Both the position numbers and the translations under genes were made by a program. This document shows positions 23,026 through 31,958 of a DNA stretch of 37,808 bases, piece after piece (positions within the stretch are counted from its first letter, which is position 1; every line of letters starts with the position of its first letter). The notes beneath the pieces were generated by a model. The model worked only from the letters and a program-made list of their open reading frames with translations, had not been told where the DNA came from and made no database searches. This stretch comes from an uncultured Myxococcaceae bacterium (GTDB lineage: Bacteria > Myxococcota_A > Polyangia > Polyangiales > Ga0077539), in contig CAMFHP010000085.1 in the NCBI GenBank assembly GCA_945952225.1, positions 1-37,808 of the forward strand, in the 5' to 3' direction.

Positions 23026-23586
23026 GTGAACGACGACCGATGGCAGCGGTACGAGGCCGCGTGGCGCGAACTCTCGGGGCTCCGGCCGCTCGATCACCCC
23101 GCGTTTTCAGGGGTTTCGCGCGTGTGGCGCGTGGTGATGCACCCGACCTTCCACGACGATGTGGCAGTGACCGTCACCGACCTCGACGCGGGCGGGTGGA
23201 TCGAGCTGCGGGTGGTTCCCGCGGCGGCGCGGTCGTGGGCCATGGCCACGGCGGGACTCGGGCCGTGGATGCAGGGCGCGCCCCCCTCGCCCCGCGCGGT
23301 CGAGGCCGTGCTCACCGCCGCGCAGGTCGAGTCGGTGGCCGCGTCGATGCCCGCGTACCCGTTCTTCGACGTGCCCGTCGGCGGCCGTGACGGCATGACC
23401 GTGGAGCACGAAGCCCTCGTCGGGGGAGAGGTGTTTCGCAACCGCTCGTGGTCACCGGGACCGCGGAGCGCCGCGCTGCACCACCGCCAGCTCGTCGCGC
23501 TCTGCACCCTCGCCGCGCAGACGATCCCCGACACGACGCTGCTCCCGCCGCTCCACGCCGTCGCGGGCTACCTCGCGCGCGTGTGA
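23026..23586 (+). CDS. Hypothetical protein, 186 aa
   Basis: I do not recognise the family. The protein lacks a signal peptide and membrane segments and should be cytoplasmic. It starts with GTG at 23026 (NDDRWQRYEAAWRELSGL), has a beta-rich centre (VWRVVMHPTFHDDVAVTVTD ... WIELRVVP) and a helical end. PFFDVPVGGRDGMTVEHE is the most distinctive internal stretch. Such small proteins are frequent in myxobacteria with no known role. No start further upstream makes sense because the leader is covered by a promoter-like TACACT element. Confidence 0.65.
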   Translation: MNDDRWQRYEAAWRELSGLRPLDHPAFSGVSRVWRVVMHPTFHDDVAVTVTDLDAGGWIELRVVPAAARSWAMATAGLGPWMQGAPPSPRAVEAVLTAAQVESVAASMPAYPFFDVPVGGRDGMTVEHEALVGGEVFRNRSWSPGPRSAALHHRQLVALCTLAAQTIPDTTLLPPLHAVAGYLARV

Positions 23587-23663
23587 GTGAATCCCCGCGC
23601 CGCGCCCGCGCATCGGAGACGGCGCCCGTTCGACCCTCCCGCCGCTCGACGAGACGTCACACC

Positions 23664-25622
23664 ATGCGCGCATCGCTTCGCTTCGTGCTTCCGCTCCTCT
23701 CGCTCGCCGCGTGTGCGAGCACTGTCACGGGTGCGTCCCCCGACGGCGCCGTCGATGCGTCGGAAAACTCCGACGGATCGCGCCGCGATGCTTCCGTCGA
23801 CCGCGCCCCCAGTGACAGCGGCGTTCCCCTCGATGCGAGCGCCTCGCTGAGCGACGACTGCGCGCGCGGAACGTGGTGCTGGGAGCGTCCACTTCCCACG
23901 GGCGAGACCGCGATCGAGGCGCGGGTGTTCTCCCCGCGCGCGGTGGTCTACGTCACCGCGGGCGGCACCGTGGCGCGCTTCGACGGCGCCGTGTGGCGCA
24001 CGCGCGTCTTCGACGTGCCCGCGCCCGTCGAGGCCATGTGGGCTGCCAGCACCGACTCGCTCTACCTGCTCTGCGTGGCCCGCGACACCGCCCCCGGCGG
24101 CGTGCGCCACTGGCTCGTGCGCGTCGAGGGAGACGCCGCGTCCATCGTCGACGGCCCGCGCATGGGCTTCGCGTCGACGCTCGTGGGCACCGCGCCCGAC
24201 GACCTCTGGTGGATCACCGAACGCGGCCTCGAACACTGGGACGGACGCGCCGTCACGCGCACCGCTGCGCCCAACGACGCGCTGCTCTCGGGCCTCGTGA
24301 GCGACGGCCGCGGCGCGGTCACGGCGCTCGAGTCGTGGGGATCGGGCTCGGGCTTCGGAAGGCTCCATCGCGCGGTGCAGGGCGCGTGGATGGGCACCGT
24401 CGAACTGCGCGACACGGGCCTGCGCGCCGAGGCGCCGCTCGTGAAGGTGGGCGACACGCTGTGGATGCGCGGCTGGGACAGCAACGCGTCGGTGTCGGAG
24501 CTCATCGCGGTCGACGGCCATGCGGTGCGCGTCGAGGCGGCGCCGTACACCGACTACTCGCTCATGCTCCACGAGGCGGGGGGCGCGCTGTGGGGCGTGA
24601 GCGGCACGCGCGCGTCGGTGTTCGAGGGCGGGCGCTGGGTGCGCTTCAACAACGTTCCGCTCGGGTATCGCAGTGTGATTCGCGGCGCGGCGGGGCAGCC
24701 CGCGTGGGTCTTCGGCACGCGCGTGGGCGTTCGCGAAGGGAGCAGTTTTCGACTGCTCGGCGACGGCGCGCTCGCGAACGTGGCGGGCTTTCTTGACGAC
24801 GACGGCACCTCGCCAGCGCTCGTCACCACGCAGCCCGCATCACTCGTCGTGCAGACCGACACGCGCACCGCGTGGACCGCCGCGGACCTCGGCATCGCGC
24901 GCTCCCTCGTGGCCTTCGCGCGCGCCTCGGCGAGCACCACGTGGCTCGCGACGGAGCTCGGCGCCCATGCGGTCGTGCGCCGTCGCCTCGGTGCGAACGT
25001 CACCTGGCCCGAGGGCGCGACCTTCAACCAGCGATTCGCCGCGTGGGAGGGATCGCTCTGGGCCCTCACGCAGCGCGGCGTCGAGCGGTACCGCGACGGA
25101 CGATGGCTCGCGCCGGTGCCTGTTCCGTCGCCCGAGGGCGTGCGCACGTCGGCCAACGTGATCGCGATGCACGCGGTCGATGTCGACACGGCCCTCGTGG
25201 CCACGCAGACGATCACCGGCGACAAGACCGTGTACCTCGAAGTGCTCGCGATGCGCGGCGACACGTTCAGCCGGGTCTATGCGGGTCGCGGTGAGTTCGG
25301 GCGCTTCGTCGATGCGTCGCTCACGGGCACGCTGCCCGACGTGTGGTTCTCGTTCGAGGGACTGCATCACTGGGACGGCGCGCGTCTCACCGAGGTGCCC
25401 GCCCCCGTCGATGCGGTGGTCGACCACGCGCTCGCCGACGGACGGGTCGTGGTGCATGACGCGCGGGCCGTGCAGGTGTGGGCGCGCGGCGCGGCGACGC
25501 CCATGCGCGAGGTGCCGATGCCGGGCCTGCGCGACACGTCGCTCCCGTGGGCGCAGGTGCGCGGCGATGGGGTCGTGCGCGTGGCGAACACCGCGGGATG
25601 GGTGCTGCGCTTCAACCCGTAG
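23664..25622 (+). CDS. Large propeller-like lipoprotein, 652 aa
   Basis: A lipoprotein signal (LPLLSLAAC, Cys17) is followed by an Asp/Ser/Ala-rich linker (about 20-70, with DGAVDAS, DASVDRAPSDSG). About 570 residues of repeated beta-blade units follow, with the recurring patterns GxxWAxTxRGVExYRDGRW, DLWWITERGLEHWDGRAVT and LWGVSGTRASVFEGGRWVRF. Units of W..T..G.E.YRDG.W are typical of multi-bladed propellers of the two-component-regulator-propeller or YCF48-like kind. A role in binding an extracellular ligand or partner is an inference. No catalytic motif is seen. The start is fixed by the signal peptide. The downstream gene converges with 3 bp between stops. Confidence 0.8.
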   Translation: MRASLRFVLPLLSLAACASTVTGASPDGAVDASENSDGSRRDASVDRAPSDSGVPLDASASLSDDCARGTWCWERPLPTGETAIEARVFSPRAVVYVTAGGTVARFDGAVWRTRVFDVPAPVEAMWAASTDSLYLLCVARDTAPGGVRHWLVRVEGDAASIVDGPRMGFASTLVGTAPDDLWWITERGLEHWDGRAVTRTAAPNDALLSGLVSDGRGAVTALESWGSGSGFGRLHRAVQGAWMGTVELRDTGLRAEAPLVKVGDTLWMRGWDSNASVSELIAVDGHAVRVEAAPYTDYSLMLHEAGGALWGVSGTRASVFEGGRWVRFNNVPLGYRSVIRGAAGQPAWVFGTRVGVREGSSFRLLGDGALANVAGFLDDDGTSPALVTTQPASLVVQTDTRTAWTAADLGIARSLVAFARASASTTWLATELGAHAVVRRRLGANVTWPEGATFNQRFAAWEGSLWALTQRGVERYRDGRWLAPVPVPSPEGVRTSANVIAMHAVDVDTALVATQTITGDKTVYLEVLAMRGDTFSRVYAGRGEFGRFVDASLTGTLPDVWFSFEGLHHWDGARLTEVPAPVDAVVDHALADGRVVVHDARAVQVWARGAATPMREVPMPGLRDTSLPWAQVRGDGVVRVANTAGWVLRFNP

Positions 25623-25625
25623 CGA

Positions 25626-26207
25626 TCAGCGTCGGCGGTTCTTGCGTCCGCTGCTGGCGGCGTCGTTGCCTGCGTCGGGTCGCGCGAGGCCGCGCACGTT
25701 CGCGGGGATCGACTCGACCACCTTCGCGTAGAGCTCGTCGGCGCGCGCGAAGCAGTCGTTCCAATCGAGGTGGCGGCGGTTCGCGACGTTGTAGTCGGGG
25801 CGCACCATCTTGTCGTCGGGCAGGCCGAAGCACGGCGCGATCTTCATCTGGAGCAGCGAGACCACGACCTCTTCGTTGTCGGAGATGAGGTCGTCGACGG
25901 GGCGGAACGGTCCCGGCCCGAGGCCGTAGTTCACCATCGAGCGGCGCTCCTTCGGCGACACGAGGAAGTGACACGCCTCGTGGAGGAGCTTCTCGGTGTC
26001 GCAGCCCTTGTCACCGGCGACGTAGAAGATCCGCCCGTCGTAGCCCACGGGCTGTGCGAAGAAGGGCGTGCGGCCCTGCTCGTCGCCGTGAAGATCCACC
26101 GTGCGAAAGCCGCGTCCGGTGACCTTCACGGTCCACTCGCAGAGTTCCTTCCAACGGGTGCCGCAGCGGTTCTGGGGAATGAGACAGCAGGGGGTCCGGT
26201 CGCGCAT
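25626..26207 (-). CDS. HExxH protein resembling EF-P hydroxylase EpmC
   Basis: The 193-residue product has no clear signal peptide. It carries HEACH (residues 76-80), a possible metal site, in the string HEACHFLVSPKERRSMVNYG. From memory this lines up with E. coli EpmC (YfcM), HEISHWCIAGKARRELVDFG: His, Glu, His, an aromatic, Arg-Arg, Val, an acidic/amide residue, an aromatic and Gly match in register. Downstream, DNEEVVVSLLQ (110-120) would align with the EpmC third-ligand region. EpmC hydroxylates modified elongation factor P. The C-terminus is Arg/Lys-rich. No epmA, epmB or efp is in the window, so the role may differ; an ordinary HExxH metallopeptidase is the alternative. It follows the alpha-2-macroglobulin-like gene by 72 bp on the same strand. 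Confidence 0.6.
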   Translation of the reverse strand: MRDRTPCCLIPQNRCGTRWKELCEWTVKVTGRGFRTVDLHGDEQGRTPFFAQPVGYDGRIFYVAGDKGCDTEKLLHEACHFLVSPKERRSMVNYGLGPGPFRPVDDLISDNEEVVVSLLQMKIAPCFGLPDDKMVRPDYNVANRRHLDWNDCFARADELYAKVVESIPANVRGLARPDAGNDAASSGRKNRRR

Positions 26208-26279
26208 CGCTCAGCTCGCGCGAGCGAATGCGACGGCGCGCGCCGCCCTGTCAAGCCGCGCGTGCCTCGTTCCGCGCGT

Positions 26280-29200
26280 TCACGGCAGATCGACGCGCCA
26301 CGCGGGCGCCACGGACCACACCGCATCGTCGCCGGTGCGCATCCACGGCGACGCGGCGTGAAAGCTCCCTCGCCCGACGACCACGAGGGGCACGCGGAGC
26401 GTGTGCTCTCCCGCACGGAGCGCGTCGTAGTGCACGTGCAGCGCGCCGTCGATGGCCTCGACGCGGGCGCGTGACTCGACGGGCGTGCGATCGAGCGCGT
26501 ACCAGTCCCACCCGTCGAGGTCGAAGCCCCAGCGATCGGGCGAGCGTCCGCCGCGGGTGATGGCCTCGGGGCGCGCCCACGCGGGTGCGAGGCCCGCGCC
26601 GATCGGGATCACCAGGGTCACATCGCGCGACGCGGTGGGCAGCGTGAACGACGCGACGAGCGCGCGGTCGGCGCCCTCGGGTTCGAGGGCCACGCGGAGC
26701 TGTCCGTTGCCCACGGCGGTGTCGGGCGATGCGAGGGGGAGCTCGCCGTCGATGCGCACGCGGGCCACGCGCTCCTCGTCGGACGCGACGCGCACGGTGA
26801 TGCGCTCCCCACCGCGAACCGGCACGTCGAGGGGCGCGTTCTCGTGGGCGACACCGATCTCGCGCTCGTCGACGAAGACCCGCGCGATGCCCGTTCCGTC
26901 GTGCCCGCGGAGCGAGAGCTGAAGCACCACACGGTCGACGAGCGCGGAGCCCCATCGGGGACCCGGTCGCGGGGATGGATGGCGCGCGGCCCACGCGAGC
27001 GTGCGGGCGGCGAGGGGCGCGTCGTCGCGGTCGGCCTGCACGAGCTCCGTGGCCGCGCGGAGGGCGAGCGCGACGTCACCGCGCGCGTCGTGGCAGAGGA
27101 GCCAGTGCGGCCCAGCGCAGGGCTGCGAGGGCGCCGCGCGGAGGGCCTCGTCGAGCGCGAGACGGAGCGCGTCGCGGGTGGCGGCGAAGCGTGCGGGCGT
27201 GCGTCGCATGCGGGCCGCGCGAAAGGCCCAGGTCATCGCGTCGAGGGAGCGCGGGGCGGTCATCGCGCGGTCGAGGAGCGCGTCGTAGGGCGCGCTGCGA
27301 TCACGCCAGAACACGGCGGCGAGGCGCGCCGCGAGCGCAGGATCGAGCGTCGGAATGGACGCCGGGAGCCCCTCGCGGAGCATCGCGAGCGCATCGCGCC
27401 GGTCGCCTTCGGAGAGGGACTCGCCGTACCAGACCAGCTCGCTCGTGAGCCACTTCGAGGGATGGGCCCCGCGCCACACGCGCAGCCCTCCGTCGCCGCG
27501 GAGGTGCTCGGTGAGCGCGGCCCACGCGCCCTGCTCCGCGCGTCGCGTCGCGGTCGCGTAGAGCGCGCCCTGAAGGCCCACGGGCGTCGCGCGTCGCAGT
27601 CGTGTGGCCGCGAGAAAGTTCTCGAGGCGCAGCGACGGGAGGTTCCACTGCGGGGCGTTGAGCGCGTCGAGGACCGCGTCGAGCGCGTCGTGCTCGTCGC
27701 GGTCGTAGCGCACGCGGAGGGTCGTCGACGCGGCGAGCGCAGGCACGCGCACCTCGACGTCGGTCTCCATGGGCCCCACGGGCACGTCGACGCGCAGCGG
27801 CTCGCGTCCCGCCGCGTCGGCGACGGTCAGGGCGAAGCGCACGCGATCCGCAGCGCCGCCATCGCCTGCTTCGAGCGTGAGCTCTCCGTCGCCCGCAGCG
27901 TCGGCGCGCACGCGGAGCGAGGCCGAAGCGTGTCCGTGGGTGTCGAGCGTGAGTGACGTGGGCAACGCGTCGAGCACCGACACCCCGCGCGCCGTCACGC
28001 GGAGGGGCACCGCGCGCCCTGCGAACGAAGGCGCATCGACGGCGACCGCCCCTGAGGCCACGTCACCGACGGCGAGTCGCGGCGGAAGCTCGACGTGCGC
28101 GGCGATGGGCTGCGTGGTGGCGAGTTCGGTGTGTGCCGTGGAGCCGGCGCCGTCGTCGGCGATGGCGAGCGCCTCGACGCGCCATCGGCCGGGCATCGCG
28201 GGGAGCGGGACCTCGACGACGGTCTCTCCGCGCGCGCCGAGGCGACGCGTGCCGAGAAAGAACACCGTGCCTTCGAGGCGCTGCGCGCGCATGGCGCCGA
28301 CGTGGGCGCTGCCGAGGCCGCAGCCCGATCCGCTGCCCATGCCACGCGCGCCGAGTCCGCCGAAGCCGAGCTCCTCGCACGCGAAGGTGAGCGTGTCGCC
28401 GACGCGGGCAGCGAAGGTTCCGCTGCGGCTTGCGATGCGGGCCGCGGCGAGGTCCCACGGAACGGACTGCACCTTCACGTGCACGGTGCCCACACGACGC
28501 GCGGCCTCGGGGCACACGTTCACGCGCGAGAGGCCCGCATCGCGCGCGAGGCGACGGGCGATGTCATCGAGGGACCCGGTGAGTTCGAAGCGCGAGAGCG
28601 CCGTGGTGTGCCCGAGGGCGTGGCGCCACGTGGTCGAGGGATGGGGGTCGCCGTTCCACTCGAAGCGCGTGTCGAGGCGCCGTCCCTCTTCGGCGCCGTA
28701 GCCCGGCGCGCGCTCGCTGTCCCCCGCGCTCGCACGGCGCCCGGGCCTTTGAAAATAGGCATCCGGCGAGGGCTGGTCGTCGTCGCCGAGGCTCCACCAC
28801 CCCGCGTCGGCCACCCAGAGCGAGAGCACCGCATCGCGCGGCGCGCCGTCAGACTCCCTCGCCCGCACGGTCACCCGCGCGGTGTCGCCCGCGTTGTAGC
28901 TCCGTCGATCGCCCTCGACGGAGAGCGCGAAGGGGCGCGAGGTCTCCACGGCCACCGCGGTGCTCGCACTCCGCACTGCGCCGCCCTCGACGTGCGTCGC
29001 CACCACCGTCGCGAGGCCGCGCGTCTCCTCGGGCACGTCGAGCGCGAAGCGCGTGGGCGCACCTGCGGGCACCCAGCGCGTCGACCACACGCCGCCCTGC
29101 TCCAGCGTCACCCAGGTGGTGCCCGCGGCCGGTGCGCGCAGCGACACGTCGAGGTCGTGACCGGGCCGCGCGGTGCCCGGTGCGACGGCGACGGCGAGCG

Positions 29201-30923
29201 GTCCGCGGGCCGAGAGCGTCATGGGACGCGAGCGCTCCCAGAGCACCATCGACGACGACGAGGCGCGGGTGGAACCCACAGGCGTCGCTTCGATCCACCA
29301 CGGACCCACGCCCGGCGTTGCGAGCGCGACGGTCGTTCCTGCTGCGGCCACATGCACCCGCTGCTGCGCGCGCGCACCGCCAACCTTCGCGTTGCCATCG
29401 GAGCCGTACACCGTGACCGACGCCTCGCCTTCGGCGCGGGTGCCGCCGAGATCGCGGAGCGCGAGGGTCACGACGGTGCGCGCCCCCGAGACCGCGTGCG
29501 TGTGCGTCGACGAGAGGTCGAGCACCGCGGGCAACGCGCCAGACCACAGCGTCGTCTCGACGTAGTTCGTGATCGCGCCGAGCGCCACGGACGCGCGCAC
29601 GACATGGCGCACCAGGGGCTCGCGCGTCGTCGGCATCGTGAAGCTCACCGAGGCCAGCTCGTCACCGCGCGCGTGCGCCACCATCACACCCGCGGGCGTC
29701 TCGAAGCGCACGACGGCGTCGTCGGGCCAGCGCTCCTGCGGCGAGGCGAGGGTGAGCGTCACCGACTCGCCCGACGCGGCCCACGCGCGGTCGCTGCGGA
29801 GCGTGAGCGCGCGCGACGGGAGCGGTCGTGTGTCGAGGTGCAGCGTGCGGCGATGCGCGCGCCCGGCGACGCGGGCGAAGAGTTCGTCGGTGGCGAAGGT
29901 CTCGGCGACGAAGTTGCCGTCGTCGTCGGTGGTGACCGTCGTGAAGGGCGCCATGTCGGCCGACGAGGAGAGTTCCACCGACACGCGGCGCATCGGGGCG
30001 TCGCGGCCGTCGATGCAGCCGCGCACATGACCGCGCACGTTCACGGTCTCGCGCGGGCGAAAGGTCGGACGCCCCGTGGCCGTGTACACCCGCACATCGC
30101 ACGGCGCGGCGCGCGTGTGGGCGACGTCGGTCCACGCGAGGTCATCGCCGCGCACGGCCACGAAGCGCACGCTCGCAGCGTCGAGCGCGTCCCATCGGGC
30201 CTCGCCGCGCGCGTCGGTCTGCGCAGCACCCGCGGGCCGTCCGTCGACGAAGCGCTGCACGGTCACACCCGTGACGGGCGCGCCGTTCGCATCGGTCACC
30301 GCGGCCACGTCGCGCACGTCGCCGCGCCGCGCGAGCAGCGTGATCGCGCTCACCGACACGATCGCCGTCGCCGACCATCCGCCCGCATTGGCCCGCACGA
30401 GGTACACCCCCGCGGGGAGCGCGCCGAGCGACACGTCGGTGTCGGCCCACGCGCCCGCGTACACGCCGCCGGTCTCGACCTCGCCCTCGTCGGCCTCGTT
30501 GGAATCGTAGACCGCGTGCTCGTCGCCCACCGCGCGACGCGCGCGTCGTGACACCTGGAGCTCCTGCCGTTGCAGGCCCACGAGGTCGAGCGAGGCGCCG
30601 TTCCGTGGCAGCGGTCCGTCGCGCAGGAGCAGCGCCTCGGCCTCGGCCCCGAGCGGTCCCGCGGCGATGGAGACGCCCTGTCGATCGAGCGGTCGCGTGA
30701 CCACCGCGTCGAGCGCGCGGAGGCGGTACACGGCGAGCTCGACGAGGCCGCCGTGGGCCTTCTGCACGCGCACGGAGACGGGGCCTCCGGGCAGCGCGCG
30801 CCGCGGCGCATCGACGAGCAGAAAGGGACGCGGGTCGAGCTCGTAGGGGAGCGTGTGCACCTCGGGATCGGCCGCCACCGACGACGACGCGAGGAGCGCT
30901 GCGAGCACGAGGGCGCGCTTCAC
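26280..30923 (-). CDS. Alpha-2-macroglobulin-like protein (YfaS type) with an internal STN/secretin-N0-like domain
   Basis: The 1547-residue exported protein has a signal peptide (MKRALVLAALLASSSVAA, GTG start) and MG-type beta-sandwich repeats, including VTDANGAPVTGVTVQRFVDG, RPTFRPRETVNVRGHVRG and SYNAGDTARVTVRARE. The usual MG6 end is LSLWVADAGWWSLG. The bait-region position (about 690-870) holds an STN/secretin N0-like domain at 781-848 (LTGSLDDIARRLARDAG ... VPWDLAAARIAS) and a Gly-rich run. The macroglobulin body then resumes (PAMPGRWRVEALAIADDGAGS). No C-x-E-Q thioester is found, so trapping by covalent bonding is unlikely, as in E. coli YfaS. The GTG overlaps the stop of the DUF2135 gene (GTGA, 30920-30923). 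It probably acts in the periplasm or on the cell surface as a protease inhibitor or in envelope biogenesis. Confidence 0.85.
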   Translation of the reverse strand: MKRALVLAALLASSSVAADPEVHTLPYELDPRPFLLVDAPRRALPGGPVSVRVQKAHGGLVELAVYRLRALDAVVTRPLDRQGVSIAAGPLGAEAEALLLRDGPLPRNGASLDLVGLQRQELQVSRRARRAVGDEHAVYDSNEADEGEVETGGVYAGAWADTDVSLGALPAGVYLVRANAGGWSATAIVSVSAITLLARRGDVRDVAAVTDANGAPVTGVTVQRFVDGRPAGAAQTDARGEARWDALDAASVRFVAVRGDDLAWTDVAHTRAAPCDVRVYTATGRPTFRPRETVNVRGHVRGCIDGRDAPMRRVSVELSSSADMAPFTTVTTDDDGNFVAETFATDELFARVAGRAHRRTLHLDTRPLPSRALTLRSDRAWAASGESVTLTLASPQERWPDDAVVRFETPAGVMVAHARGDELASVSFTMPTTREPLVRHVVRASVALGAITNYVETTLWSGALPAVLDLSSTHTHAVSGARTVVTLALRDLGGTRAEGEASVTVYGSDGNAKVGGARAQQRVHVAAAGTTVALATPGVGPWWIEATPVGSTRASSSSMVLWERSRPMTLSARGPLAVAVAPGTARPGHDLDVSLRAPAAGTTWVTLEQGGVWSTRWVPAGAPTRFALDVPEETRGLATVVATHVEGGAVRSASTAVAVETSRPFALSVEGDRRSYNAGDTARVTVRARESDGAPRDAVLSLWVADAGWWSLGDDDQPSPDAYFQRPGRRASAGDSERAPGYGAEEGRRLDTRFEWNGDPHPSTTWRHALGHTTALSRFELTGSLDDIARRLARDAGLSRVNVCPEAARRVGTVHVKVQSVPWDLAAARIASRSGTFAARVGDTLTFACEELGFGGLGARGMGSGSGCGLGSAHVGAMRAQRLEGTVFFLGTRRLGARGETVVEVPLPAMPGRWRVEALAIADDGAGSTAHTELATTQPIAAHVELPPRLAVGDVASGAVAVDAPSFAGRAVPLRVTARGVSVLDALPTSLTLDTHGHASASLRVRADAAGDGELTLEAGDGGAADRVRFALTVADAAGREPLRVDVPVGPMETDVEVRVPALAASTTLRVRYDRDEHDALDAVLDALNAPQWNLPSLRLENFLAATRLRRATPVGLQGALYATATRRAEQGAWAALTEHLRGDGGLRVWRGAHPSKWLTSELVWYGESLSEGDRRDALAMLREGLPASIPTLDPALAARLAAVFWRDRSAPYDALLDRAMTAPRSLDAMTWAFRAARMRRTPARFAATRDALRLALDEALRAAPSQPCAGPHWLLCHDARGDVALALRAATELVQADRDDAPLAARTLAWAARHPSPRPGPRWGSALVDRVVLQLSLRGHDGTGIARVFVDEREIGVAHENAPLDVPVRGGERITVRVASDEERVARVRIDGELPLASPDTAVGNGQLRVALEPEGADRALVASFTLPTASRDVTLVIPIGAGLAPAWARPEAITRGGRSPDRWGFDLDGWDWYALDRTPVESRARVEAIDGALHVHYDALRAGEHTLRVPLVVVGRGSFHAASPWMRTGDDAVWSVAPAWRVDLP

Positions 30924-31816
30924 GGCAACACCGCCCGCGCGGCGCGGATCATCTCGGCGCTCACCTCGATGTCGCCCAGCGTTTCGAGCTGTCCCGTGCG
31001 GTGCGCGATGCGGTCGAAGCGCCACCGCCGCTCGTGGGGAGAGTTCGCGAAGAGCACCACCTCGGCGTGCACGGGCGTCTGCGGCGCCACGGGCTGCGCC
31101 CAGCGGTCGATGCGGCGCACGATGACGTCTCGCTCGCGCTGCACCGTGAGCCGCGCCGCGCCGGTCGCCTGTGCGAGGCGGTCGTCGAGGGTGTCGAGCG
31201 AGTCGAGCGCGTCGGCGAGCGCGAAGGAGCCGTCGTCGTCGGAGGCCGTCGCGCCCCAGTAATGGACCTTCACGCGGTAACGTCCGGGCACCACGGTGGG
31301 GAGCACGAAGGCCTGCGAGCCGAAGCCGATGGCGTCGTGCGAGAAGTCGAGGAGGCGTCCGCCGCTGCGGGTCTCGCGGTGGTCCCACTTGCAGGTCTCG
31401 CCCGAGGGCTCGCGGGTCCAGAGGTCGAGGATCTCGCCGCGCGAGGCCCAGCCGAGCACCACCATGAGCTCCACGGGTTCGCCGCGGAGAAAGAACGTGA
31501 TCGCGTCGCGGGCGACCACGCCGCCGCGGCTCACGGAGACCAGCACGCGGTTGTTGCCCGGCACCGCGACGACGCTCTGTTGGATGTGTCCCGCCTCGAC
31601 GGGCACCTCGTAGCTCGTGCCGTTCACGGTGAGCATCGCGAGTCGCACGGTGGGATCGGAGACCTCGGCGTCGAGGGCGACCACGAGGTCTCCGTCGACG
31701 AGGCCCGCGGTGGGATTGACGACGCGGACCGTGAGGGGCGCGCGGTCGTCGGCGCGCGCGGGGAGCGCGAGGAGCGCGACGCACGCGAACGTGCGGACGA
31801 GGAGGGGGCGATTCAT
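30920..31816 (-). CDS. DUF2135 (YfaP-like) protein
   Basis: The 298-residue exported protein has a cleavable signal (LLVRTFACVALLALPARA) and two beta-rich parts. Residues 25-130 look like an Ig-like sandwich (NGTSYEVPVEAGHIQQSVVAVPGNNRVLVSVSRGG). Then comes the DUF2135 core (GEILDLWTREPSGETCKWDH ... GFGSQAFVLPTVVPGRYRVKVHYWG). DUF2135 proteins such as E. coli YfaP are encoded beside YfaS-type alpha-2-macroglobulin proteins, and that pairing is reproduced here with a four-base overlap. The start (ATG 31816) is chosen because it gives the signal peptide. The promoter should lie in 31817-31958, shared with the divergent SDR gene. Confidence 0.8.
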   Translation of the reverse strand: MNRPLLVRTFACVALLALPARADDRAPLTVRVVNPTAGLVDGDLVVALDAEVSDPTVRLAMLTVNGTSYEVPVEAGHIQQSVVAVPGNNRVLVSVSRGGVVARDAITFFLRGEPVELMVVLGWASRGEILDLWTREPSGETCKWDHRETRSGGRLLDFSHDAIGFGSQAFVLPTVVPGRYRVKVHYWGATASDDDGSFALADALDSLDTLDDRLAQATGAARLTVQRERDVIVRRIDRWAQPVAPQTPVHAEVVLFANSPHERRWRFDRIAHRTGQLETLGDIEVSAEMIRAARAVLP

Positions 31817-31958
31817 GGGGCTCCGTGGACAGCGCGAAGGCTCTGGAGTTCTGCGCGAAATGCCTTCGCAGACGGGGCTCGCGCGCGGGCGGTGAAGTCT
31901 GCGAGACTCCCGCGCCCCGAACGGTCCCACCGCCCATTCTCACGGAGCAGCGACGAGC

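Noticed and set aside
26280-31943. Extension of the macroglobulin frame beyond 30923
   Set aside because: The extra N-terminal residues are Arg/Pro/His-rich and lie over the DUF2135 gene; the GTG start at 30923 gives a signal peptide and GTGA coupling.
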